Of a DNA stretch of 6,728 bases, positions 1 to 4,467 are shown one piece after another. How positions within the stretch are numbered: position 1 is the first letter of the stretch; every line of letters starts with the position of its first letter. The notes beneath the pieces were generated by a model. It was not told where the DNA came from. It worked only from the letters and a program-made list of their open reading frames with translations, and did no database searches. Source of the DNA: Acidobacteriaceae bacterium (lineage in GTDB: Bacteria; Acidobacteriota; Terriglobia; Terriglobales; Acidobacteriaceae); NCBI GenBank assembly GCA_003165855.1, contig PMXH01000195.1:501-7228 (forward strand), given 5' to 3'. Made by a program: the position numbers and the translations under genes.

Positions 1-318
1 ATCGCGTCGAGCGGCTACACCGCGGTGAAGATGTTGGAGGAAACGTCGGTGGCCGCGGTTCTGCTGGAGTACAAACAGGAAGGTGCGGATGCGGAAGCTG
101 TGGCCTCCCATATTAAGCAACGGTTTCCCAGCCTTCCGATCATCCTGCTTTCGGCGTATGCCGAGATGCCGGAGCGGGTCTTGTGGTTGGTGGATGAATA
201 CGTGATGAAGAGCGAGCTGTCAGAACGGCTGGTGCCGATCATCGAACGGGTGACACACCCCCGTAAGCTGGCATCAGGTTCCGTCGAAGGGCGTCAGCGG
301 AGCGGGGCAGCGGCCTAA
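1..318 (+). CDS. Response-regulator receiver-like protein, 5'-truncated by window edge
   Basis: The open frame runs in from the left edge without a convincing start, so the gene begins upstream; the GTG at 25 lies inside the fold and is unlikely to be the start. What remains matches the second half of a CheY-like receiver: a buried beta-3 strand ending VAAVLLEYK, an amphipathic helix (EAVASHIKQRFP), a beta-4 strand with the conserved hydroxyl residue (PIILLSA), and a beta-5 strand carrying the conserved lysine (DEYVMKSE). In normal receivers the residue after the beta-3 hydrophobic run is the phosphorylated Asp; here it is Glu (codon 67-69). After about residue 85 the chain is a short Lys/Arg/Gly tail, so no DNA-binding output domain follows. 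It is probably a single-domain or C-terminal receiver, perhaps phosphorylation-independent. The partner is unknown, and the next gene gives no clue. Confidence 0.7.
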   Translation: MASSGYTAVKMLEETSVAAVLLEYKQEGADAEAVASHIKQRFPSLPIILLSAYAEMPERVLWLVDEYVMKSELSERLVPIIERVTHPRKLASGSVEGRQRSGAAA

Positions 319-367
319 GGGCTCGGTTGCTTATCGGTCATGGCCCCGGGTTCCTTAGGTTTTTGCA

Positions 368-375
368 GAGGAGGT
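368..375 (+). promoter_or_regulatory. Shine-Dalgarno of the DUF3300 gene
   Basis: GAGGAGGT lies 8 bases before the ATG at 384. This strong site fixes the start at 384 rather than at the in-frame TTG at 327, which has no comparable site. Confidence 0.8.
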
Positions 376-383
376 TCAAGAAC

Positions 384-1538
384 ATGAACATTTTTGGACG
401 TGCCGTAAGGTTCTCAACACCTCGGTTGGGCAAACACAGTTTGGTTTCGCTGTTGTCGGTGGTTCTGTTGTTGGCGGCTTGGCCTCAACGGTCGTCGGCG
501 TCGCAGGATCAAAACGCTCCGGCCCCGCCGCCGCAAGACGCGCAGGCTGCGCCGGCGCCCGCTTACACCCAACAGAGTCCCGAGCAGATACAACAGTTGG
601 TCGCGCCGATTGCCCTGTATCCGGATTCGCTGGTGGCGCAGATTTTGGCGGCGTCCACCTTTCCCGAGCAGGTGGTCGAGGCCGACCGATGGGTGCAGGC
701 GCATCCTGATTTGAAGGGCGCCGATTTGGGTACCGCCGTCGATCAACAACCCTGGGACCCGAGCGTCAAGGCGCTCGCTGCTTTTCCAGCCGTCCTGGGA
801 AATATGGACAAGAACCTTTCCTGGACTTCGTCTTTAGGAGACGCCTACTACAATCAGCAATCCGATGTAATGGCTGCGGTACAGATCATGCGCCGGCGGG
901 CGCAGGAGGCTGGCAATCTAAAGACCACGCCGCAGCAAACTGTCACCACACAAGACTCCAACATCGACATTGAGCCTGCCAGCTCCGATGAGGTTTACAT
1001 CCCCGCCTACAATCCGTGGGGCGTTTACGGAGGGCCGGTAATGGCGTGGCCAGGATGGTATCCCTATCCCGGAATCTGGTACGGCGGTCCATACCTCAAC
1101 TTCGGACTCGGCTTCGGCATCGGTTGGTACGGCGGTTTTGGATGGGGCTGGAATCATTGGGGATTCAATTGGCGCGGGGGATACGGAATGTACGGCGGCG
1201 GCCGGTATTACTCCCGCAGCAACACGTTTTACAACCGGGGCAGCTACTACCGCGGAGGAGGCGCGCGGGGCGTAGCCAACAACGTTCAACGCGGAGCGAA
1301 CGGCGAGCGCGGCGGAGCGAACGCACGTTCCGGCGCTTTCAACGGAAACAGGCAGGCGGCTCGAGGCTACGCCGCTCCCCGCGGCCAGAGCGGCGTCCGC
1401 TCGGGAGCCTTCAGCGGCTACAAAGGTGGCGGACAGGCCAGGAGTTCGGCCTCCCGCGGAAGCGCCAGCATGGGTGCCGGAGCTTCGCGCGGAGGAGGCG
1501 GCGGAGCATCGCATGGCGGTGGTGGCGGACGTCGGTAG
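384..1538 (+). CDS. DUF3300 family exported protein with Gly-rich tail
   Basis: 384 residues. The N-terminus is a basic stretch followed by a hydrophobic core (LVSLLSVVLLLAAW, residues 20-33) and an SSAS/Q region around 37-41, a plausible Sec signal peptide. A Pro/Ala/Gln-rich linker (43-65) leads into the family's core: IQQLVAPIALYPDSLVAQIL (69-88), then FPEQVVEADRWV, the QPWDPSVKALAAFP block (122-135) and the VYIPAYNPWGVYGG block (204-217), all of which I recognise as DUF3300 hallmarks. Residues 215-275 are very rich in Gly, Trp and Tyr. Residues 284-384 are a low-complexity Arg/Gly/Ser/Ala tail with RGG-like repeats, ending in Gly runs and GGRR. The biochemical function is unknown; an envelope or surface role is inferred from the signal peptide. 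The start is set by the Shine-Dalgarno at 368-375. The DUF2950 gene follows after 59 bases, probably in the same transcript. Confidence 0.9.
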   Translation: MNIFGRAVRFSTPRLGKHSLVSLLSVVLLLAAWPQRSSASQDQNAPAPPPQDAQAAPAPAYTQQSPEQIQQLVAPIALYPDSLVAQILAASTFPEQVVEADRWVQAHPDLKGADLGTAVDQQPWDPSVKALAAFPAVLGNMDKNLSWTSSLGDAYYNQQSDVMAAVQIMRRRAQEAGNLKTTPQQTVTTQDSNIDIEPASSDEVYIPAYNPWGVYGGPVMAWPGWYPYPGIWYGGPYLNFGLGFGIGWYGGFGWGWNHWGFNWRGGYGMYGGGRYYSRSNTFYNRGSYYRGGGARGVANNVQRGANGERGGANARSGAFNGNRQAARGYAAPRGQSGVRSGAFSGYKGGGQARSSASRGSASMGAGASRGGGGGASHGGGGGRR

Positions 1539-1584
1539 TTGAGAAGTCACGTTCCGGGCTGGTGGTCTGCACAAATTTAGAAAT

Positions 1585-1590
1585 GGAGAG
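1585..1590 (+). promoter_or_regulatory. Shine-Dalgarno of the DUF2950 gene
   Basis: GGAGAG sits 7 bases before the ATG at 1598. It favours that start over the in-frame ATG at 1583, which has no purine-rich site in front of it. Confidence 0.7.
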
Positions 1591-1597
1591 AATTCAT

Positions 1598-2578
1598 ATG
1601 CGGCGAACAAAGCTGAACCTGGACAAATTGCATTGCGCCCATCTTCCTAAACTGGCCGCGGTCACGGTCCTTTTGGTGGGGTGTCTTTCCATGCGTTCGA
1701 TGGCGCAGCAATCGGGCCAGAGAACCTTTTCATCGCCGGAGGACGCGAGCCACGCACTGGTCGCGGCTGCGCAGGATAACGACGAAAAGGCGATGCTCGA
1801 TATCCTCGGACCTGACGGCAAGCAGATCGTTTCTTCGGGAGACGAAGCCGAGGACGCCCAGAGCCGCGCCAATTTCGTACAGAGATATCAGGAAATGCAC
1901 CGTCTGGTGAAAGAACCGGATGGAACCACCACTCTGTATATCGGCGCGCAGAATTGGCCCACCCCCATACCGTTGGTGACCAAAGGCAATTCATGGTACT
2001 TCGATACCGAGGCGGGCAAGAGAGAAATTCTGTACCGGCGAATTGGCGAGAATGAAATGGCGACCATTCGCGTTTGCCAGGAACTGGTGGCGGCGCAAAA
2101 GGAATACTATTCCGCACAGCACAACGAGTACGCTCAGACAATCTTCAGTGATGAAGGGCAGCACAATGGCCTTTACTGGAAAGCCGGCGAGGGCGAACCC
2201 CAGAGTCCCATCGGGCCGCTCGTGGCATCGGCCGTGGCCAAGGGCTACGCCAAGAACCAGGACGGCTCTCCCACTCCTTATCGCGGCTACTATTACCTCG
2301 TCCTGACGCGCCAGGGGAAAAATGGCCAGGGCGGAGCGAAGAAGTACATCGTAAACGGCAAAATGACCCGAGGGTTCGCCTTCGTGGCCTATCCGGCGGA
2401 ATACCGTTCGTCCGGTGTGATGACGTTCATCGTTAACGAGGACGGCGAAGTGTATCAGAAGGATCTCGGAGAAAAGACCGAGGTTGTCGCCAAAACGATG
2501 AAGGAGTACAACCCAAACTCCAGTTGGCAAAAGGCCGAGCAGCAGGAAGAGACGGCTGACGGGCAGCAATCCAAGTAA
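1598..2578 (+). CDS. DUF2950 family exported protein
   Basis: 326 residues. The N-terminus has basic residues, then a hydrophobic segment (LAAVTVLLVGCLSM, residues 19-32). It offers two processing options: a lipobox-like LVGC with Cys29, or signal-peptidase I cleavage after SMA (34-36) before QQ. The mature part carries the sequence blocks I associate with DUF2950: ILGPDGKQIVSSGD (69-82), NWPTPIPLVTKGNSWYFDTEAGKREI (119-144) followed by LYRRIGENE, GLYWKAGEGEPQSPIGPLVA (191-210), PYRGYYYLVLTRQG (227-240), and the C-terminal AYPAEYRSSGVMTFIVNEDGEVYQKDLG run (264-291). Length is normal for the family and no block is missing. It ends in a Gln/Glu-rich tail. The function is not established; it is predicted to be periplasmic or lipid-anchored. 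It lies 59 bases downstream of the DUF3300 gene on the same strand and is very likely co-transcribed with it. Confidence 0.9.
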   Translation: MRRTKLNLDKLHCAHLPKLAAVTVLLVGCLSMRSMAQQSGQRTFSSPEDASHALVAAAQDNDEKAMLDILGPDGKQIVSSGDEAEDAQSRANFVQRYQEMHRLVKEPDGTTTLYIGAQNWPTPIPLVTKGNSWYFDTEAGKREILYRRIGENEMATIRVCQELVAAQKEYYSAQHNEYAQTIFSDEGQHNGLYWKAGEGEPQSPIGPLVASAVAKGYAKNQDGSPTPYRGYYYLVLTRQGKNGQGGAKKYIVNGKMTRGFAFVAYPAEYRSSGVMTFIVNEDGEVYQKDLGEKTEVVAKTMKEYNPNSSWQKAEQQEETADGQQSK

Positions 2579-2587
2579 AAGGCGTTC

Positions 2588-2617
2588 GCCGCATTCGTTC
2601 CCGCTGACTCATGCGGC
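2588..2617. terminator. Possible bidirectional terminator hairpin between convergent genes
   Basis: GCCGCAT (2588-2594) and ATGCGGC (2611-2617) form a perfect 7-bp inverted repeat with a 16-base loop, in the 48-base gap between the convergent DUF2950 and Smr-domain genes. There is no T run after it on the plus strand. On the minus strand a TTTT (2580-2577) follows 7 bases after the stem. The loop is long and the T tract poor, so this is a weak call based mainly on position. Confidence 0.35.
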
Positions 2618-2626
2618 TGGATGTCC

Positions 2627-2935
2627 CTAGAGTAAGACGACTGTGATGCCCTGATTGCGGCGGCCGAGGTCGGAGTCGTTCTTGAGGTCGGGGTGCGATT
2701 GCAGAAGTTTCCAGGCTGCGTCGTCGGACTTCGACCAGTTCTCGCCGAAGATGCAGCCGCGAATCTGACCATTCTGAATCATCTCCAGCAGCCGCTTTTG
2801 CACGGCGATGCGAATGTCGCCGCCAGCGCCGGTCGAGCCGTAGCCGTGGATCAGCTTCAGGAGCGTCGCTTTGTCCTGGCGAGCGAGGACCAACTCGCGG
2901 TCGAGGCGCTGCAGAGCTTCGTGGACTTGCGGCAT
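2627..2935 (-). CDS. Small Smr-domain (Smr/MutS2-like) protein
   Basis: 102 residues from the ATG at 2935. The chain reads as a stand-alone Smr domain: an amphipathic helix (VHEALQRLDRELVLARQ, residues 4-20), a strand leading to the family's HGxG-type motif (LKLIHGYGSTGAGG, 26-39), the IRIAVQKRLLEMI helix (41-53), and a final strand after an Asn-Gly turn (RNQGITVVLL, 93-102). Smr domains bind nucleic acid and in several proteins act as nucleases; the N-terminal LDLHG motif of the classic type is not present. The start is uncertain. The frame continues upstream to a stop at 3055 with family-like sequence IKTANLKSD immediately before the Met, but no ATG, GTG or TTG. An ATC at 2962 preceded by GAGG could be the true start, giving 111 residues. 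The gene is convergent with the DUF2950 gene. Target and pathway are unknown. Confidence 0.8.
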   Translation of the reverse strand: MPQVHEALQRLDRELVLARQDKATLLKLIHGYGSTGAGGDIRIAVQKRLLEMIQNGQIRGCIFGENWSKSDDAAWKLLQSHPDLKNDSDLGRRNQGITVVLL

Positions 2936-2969
2936 GTCGGACTTGAGGTTGGCGGTTTTGATGGGATGG

Positions 2970-2973
2970 CCTC
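2970..2973 (-). promoter_or_regulatory. Candidate Shine-Dalgarno for an ATC start of the Smr-domain gene
   Basis: On the minus strand GAGG (2973-2970) precedes an in-frame ATC (2962-2960) by 7 bases. The annotated ATG at 2935 has no purine-rich site in front of it. The motif is short and could occur by chance. Confidence 0.3.
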
Positions 2974-3110
2974 GGGTCGGTTGTGATCGAGTAAGATGTC
3001 TGGAATCAATGAAATAAAGGGTGCGATCTGGACCTGGTCTGGATAAATGGAATTATGCCTTTGACAAACCTTGCAACAAATACTCGGTAAAAGCGGGCGA
3101 AATCTCGCGA

Positions 3111-3326
3111 TCAGATCAGTCCGAAGGTCTGGAGACTATGTCCAATCGCTAAAACACCGAGGACAAAATAGCATGCGACAATCCACCAAAAGGTAAACGG
3201 ATCTTTGGCCCGGTAATTCCATCCACGGTAATACGCCTTCCCGAGAAACGTCCAATACACGCCCAGAGCAAAAAGGATGCTCCCAGAGAACAAGTAAAAA
3301 TACGGATTGGTTATCTGATCCCTCAA
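3111..3326 (-). CDS. Small two-helix membrane protein, unknown function
   Basis: 71 residues starting at TTG (3326), immediately after an in-frame TAA, so no longer version is possible in this frame. It shows two hydrophobic segments, FYLFSGSILFALGVYWTFLG (about 10-29) and FWWIVACYFVLGVLAIGHSL (about 46-65). They are separated by a short basic/aromatic loop (KAYYRGWNYRAKDP) that should face the cytoplasm by the positive-inside rule. The TNPYFYLF opening and the RAKDPFTFWW loop look like constrained protein sequence, and I have a vague recollection of similar small proteins in soil bacteria. A purine-rich GGGAGGGGG (3347-3339) lies 12 bases upstream, slightly far for a Shine-Dalgarno. No function can be assigned. 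An overlapping minus-strand frame starting at ATG 3378 gives a less protein-like sequence. Confidence 0.55.
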   Translation of the reverse strand: MRDQITNPYFYLFSGSILFALGVYWTFLGKAYYRGWNYRAKDPFTFWWIVACYFVLGVLAIGHSLQTFGLI

Positions 3327-3412
3327 TTACTTCGGTTACCCCCTCCCTCAGTCTTGCGAAATGTTCCGGGTATCCCATTGCGTTGACTTGAATCGACGCC
3401 CATCATACGCCG

Positions 3413-3422
3413 CCCTGCAGGG
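3413..3422. repeat. 10-bp perfect palindrome CCCTGCAGGG
   Basis: CCCTGCAGGG is self-complementary and opens the repeat-rich part of the spacer. Together with the motifs downstream it may mark the left end of a composite dispersed element; the boundary is a guess. Confidence 0.4.
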
Positions 3423-3482
3423 TTGGGAACAACGGCGAATTTCTTGGGCGGGTGATTCGGCACTGCGAGCTGACAGCAGATT

Positions 3483-3502
3483 CCCTTCGACTTCGCTCAG
3501 GG
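3483..3502. repeat. Dispersed intergenic repeat, short copy
   Basis: CCCTTCGACTTCGCTCAGGG has complementary ends (CCCT/AGGG). It is the compact form of the CCTTCGACT-TTCGCTCAGG motif that recurs 57 bases later in an expanded copy. I recognise this as the intergenic repeat that gives spurious translations such as HRPERSRR or VILSEG in many acidobacterial-type genomes; copy number cannot be seen from one window. Confidence 0.6.
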
Positions 3503-3555
3503 CGGTGGCGCGAGAGAGCTCCTTTCCGGGTCTTAAGAAGCCGTGGGAGGGTAGG

Positions 3556-3630
3556 GATCCTTCGACTGCGGAGTGCGATTCGAAAAGCGAATCGCGCTCC
3601 TTCGCTCAGGATGACAATTCTTGAAGGATC
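3556..3630. repeat. Dispersed intergenic repeat, expanded copy with nested hairpin
   Basis: The outer arms GATCCTTC (3556-3563) and GAAGGATC (3623-3630) are perfect inverted repeats. Inside, CCTTCGACT (3559-3567) and TTCGCTCAGGATGACA (3601-3616) are the two halves of the short copy at 3483-3502, here separated by 33 bases that fold into a strong stem-loop. The element ends two bases before the smpB stop codon, so it lies in the smpB 3' flank. It is a REP- or MITE-like non-coding unit with no transposase. Confidence 0.6.
3570..3600 (-). terminator. Strong stem-loop downstream of smpB, possible transcript end
   Basis: Positions 3570-3582 pair with 3588-3600 in a 13-bp stem (one G.T wobble, 3574/3596) around the loop AAAAG. 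The inner 8 bp, GCGATTCG/CGAATCGC, are perfect. It lies 33 bases beyond the smpB stop in the direction of smpB transcription. No T run follows, so intrinsic termination is doubtful, but it could protect the mRNA 3' end. Confidence 0.4.
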
Positions 3631-3632
3631 GC

Positions 3633-4160
3633 CTAAGCCTTCCGGCTGCGGCCGATGGCTTCTCGGGCTTCTTTGTCGGCGGTGCGGCGGCGTTCGGTTT
3701 CGCGTTTGTCCCAGAGCTGCTTGCCTTTGGCCAGGGCTAGTTCGACTTTTACTTTGCCGTTCTTGAAGTACATGCGGACGGGGATTAGGGTCAGGCCTTT
3801 TTGCTGGGTTTTGCCGATCAGCTTGCGGATCTCTTCTTTGTGCATTAACAGTTTGCGGGTGCGCAGGGGGGCGTGGTTGTTCATGTTGCCGTGTTCGTAG
3901 GGGCCGATGTGGGCGTTGAGGAGCCAGAGTTCTCCGTCCTTGACCAGGCCGTAGGAATCTTTGAGGTTGGCCAGGCCGCCGCGGACGGATTTGGCCTCGG
4001 TTCCGGTAAGAACCACGCCACACTCAAATTTTTCCAGCAAGAAGTAGTTATGTGAAGCGATCCTATTAACGGCGGCATCCCGCTGGCCGGATGCCGTAGG
4101 CTCGCGGCGCGGAGCTTTCTCCGGCTTTGGTTTCGTTTCGTGGGTGGATTGGCGGGGCAT
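3633..4160 (-). CDS. smpB: SsrA-binding protein SmpB
   Basis: 175 residues. SmpB binds tmRNA and brings it to stalled ribosomes for trans-translation in the cytoplasm. The OB-fold core is clear: NRIASHNYFLLEKFECGVVL (32-51), the GTEAKSVR signature (53-60), LKDSYGLVKDGELWLLNAHI (66-85), the HAPLRTRKLLMHKEEI run (96-111), GLTLIPVRMYFKNGKVKVEL (122-141), and the LAKGKQLWDKRE block (143-154) leading into the basic C-terminal tail that enters the decoding centre. Trp150 replaces the usual Tyr or His before DKR. Residues 1-30 form a charged, Pro/Lys-rich extension longer than in most SmpB proteins. No in-frame alternative start exists before the core, and no clear Shine-Dalgarno precedes the ATG. 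No ssrA gene is visible nearby. Confidence 0.97.
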   Translation of the reverse strand: MPRQSTHETKPKPEKAPRREPTASGQRDAAVNRIASHNYFLLEKFECGVVLTGTEAKSVRGGLANLKDSYGLVKDGELWLLNAHIGPYEHGNMNNHAPLRTRKLLMHKEEIRKLIGKTQQKGLTLIPVRMYFKNGKVKVELALAKGKQLWDKRETERRRTADKEAREAIGRSRKA

Positions 4161-4203
4161 GGGTTAGCTTCGGCTTCGGTTTCATCTTAGCAGCAAGGAG
4201 GCG

Positions 4204-4260
4204 TCGGACCTCAGACCTCGGACATCACGGAATGTCGGAGGTCCGACGGCTGAGGTCCGA
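4204..4260. repeat. Compound inverted repeat / long stem-loop
   Basis: TCGGACCTCAG (4204-4214) pairs perfectly with CTGAGGTCCGA (4250-4260). Directly inside, ACCTCGGACAT (4215-4225) pairs with ATGTCGGAGGT (4232-4242) with a single mismatch around a 6-base loop, leaving 7 unpaired bases (4243-4249) on one side. GAGGTCCGA also occurs as a direct repeat (4238-4246, 4252-4260). An alternative pairing exists between CGGAATG (4228-4234) and CATTCCG (4267-4273). Confidence 0.7.
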
Positions 4261-4341
4261 AGTCGGCATTCCGCCGGTAGGACTAAGACTAAAGAGTGTA
4301 ACTGCCGTGGGTGCAATCAGATGGGGAGTAAGGAAGGGCGA

Positions 4342-4350
4342 TGCTATAAT
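4342..4350 (+). promoter_or_regulatory. Extended -10 promoter for the secretin gene
   Basis: TGCTATAAT contains a perfect TATAAT (4345-4350) preceded by TGn, the extended -10 form that can work with a weak -35. No good TTGACA lies 16-18 bases upstream. Transcription would start near 4357 and give a leader of about 110 bases. GCGAT (4338-4342) and ATCGC (4349-4353) form a dyad centred on the box. Confidence 0.55.
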
Positions 4351-4421
4351 CGCAGCAAAGTACTCCGTATCTGCGTCGATTGAGTCCTGGGTTCACGGGC
4401 CGAGGGCGTAAGAATGGGTTG

Positions 4422-4449
4422 TCCGGCGAAGACTTTCCGGCGAAGACTT
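4422..4449. repeat. Two head-to-tail copies of a 14-base unit
   Basis: TCCGGCGAAGACTT occurs exactly twice in tandem (4422-4435 and 4436-4449), ending 18 bases before the secretin ATG in the presumed 5' leader. It may be a slippage duplication or a paired binding site. Confidence 0.85.
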
Positions 4450-4455
4450 TTAGAC

Positions 4456-4460
4456 GAGGA
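4456..4460 (+). promoter_or_regulatory. Shine-Dalgarno of the secretin gene
   Basis: GAGGA lies 7 bases before the ATG at 4468 and supports that start; the signal peptide begins directly at this Met. Confidence 0.7.
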
Positions 4461-4467
4461 CTGACGA

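Larger units (their letters stand above)
3327..3632. other. Non-coding spacer, mostly repeat DNA
   Basis: About 300 bases between the small membrane gene and the end of smpB hold no convincing gene. From about 3403 the sequence contains short palindromes and two copies of the dispersed repeat listed separately. Before that (3327-3402) I see only the purine-rich site used by the TTG-start gene. Confidence 0.6.
4161..4467. other. Divergent intergenic region between smpB and the secretin gene
   Basis: About 300 bases with no credible gene. It must hold the smpB promoter (minus strand), which I cannot pinpoint, and the promoter and leader of the secretin gene. Notable contents are a compound stem-loop (4204-4260), an extended -10 box (4342-4350) and a 14-base tandem duplication (4422-4449). 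I do not recognise a known riboswitch. Confidence 0.7.

Noticed and set aside
327..383. TTG at 327 as the start of the DUF3300 protein
   Set aside because: No ribosome-binding site; it would add 19 residues ahead of a normal signal peptide, whereas ATG 384 has a perfect site.
1016..1597. Upstream in-frame extension of the DUF2950 gene starting at 1016
   Set aside because: It would overlap the DUF3300 gene in another frame and gives an Arg-rich non-protein-like sequence. The Shine-Dalgarno and signal peptide place the start at 1598.
918..1610. 230-codon minus-strand frame across the DUF3300 gene
   Set aside because: It has Ala/Ser/Arg-rich composition with no motif and lies opposite a confident gene.
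2999..3043. Three TCTGGA hexamers (2999, 3027, 3038) as a regulator-binding array
   Set aside because: Irregular spacing (28 and 11 bases) and a short word; compatible with chance.
3051..3056. CATAAT on the minus strand (3056-3051) as the -10 of the Smr-domain gene
   Set aside because: The best -35 at a suitable distance matches only three bases of the consensus, too weak to list as a feature.
3061..3090. TTGACA (3061-3066) as a plus-strand promoter
   Set aside because: No acceptable -10 lies 16-18 bases downstream, and no plus-strand gene follows before 4468.
3403..4023. 206-codon minus-strand frame spanning the repeat and part of smpB
   Set aside because: It is out of frame with smpB, and its end is the typical spurious translation of the dispersed repeat (VILSEG, HRPERSRR).
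4127..4411. 94-codon plus-strand frame between smpB and the secretin gene
   Set aside because: It crosses the stem-loop and the promoter and starts inside smpB on the opposite strand. No ribosome-binding site or recognisable motif.
4357..4467. Riboswitch in the secretin leader
   Set aside because: I could not match it to a c-di-GMP, cobalamin or other known riboswitch core; the only structure seen is the tandem duplication.
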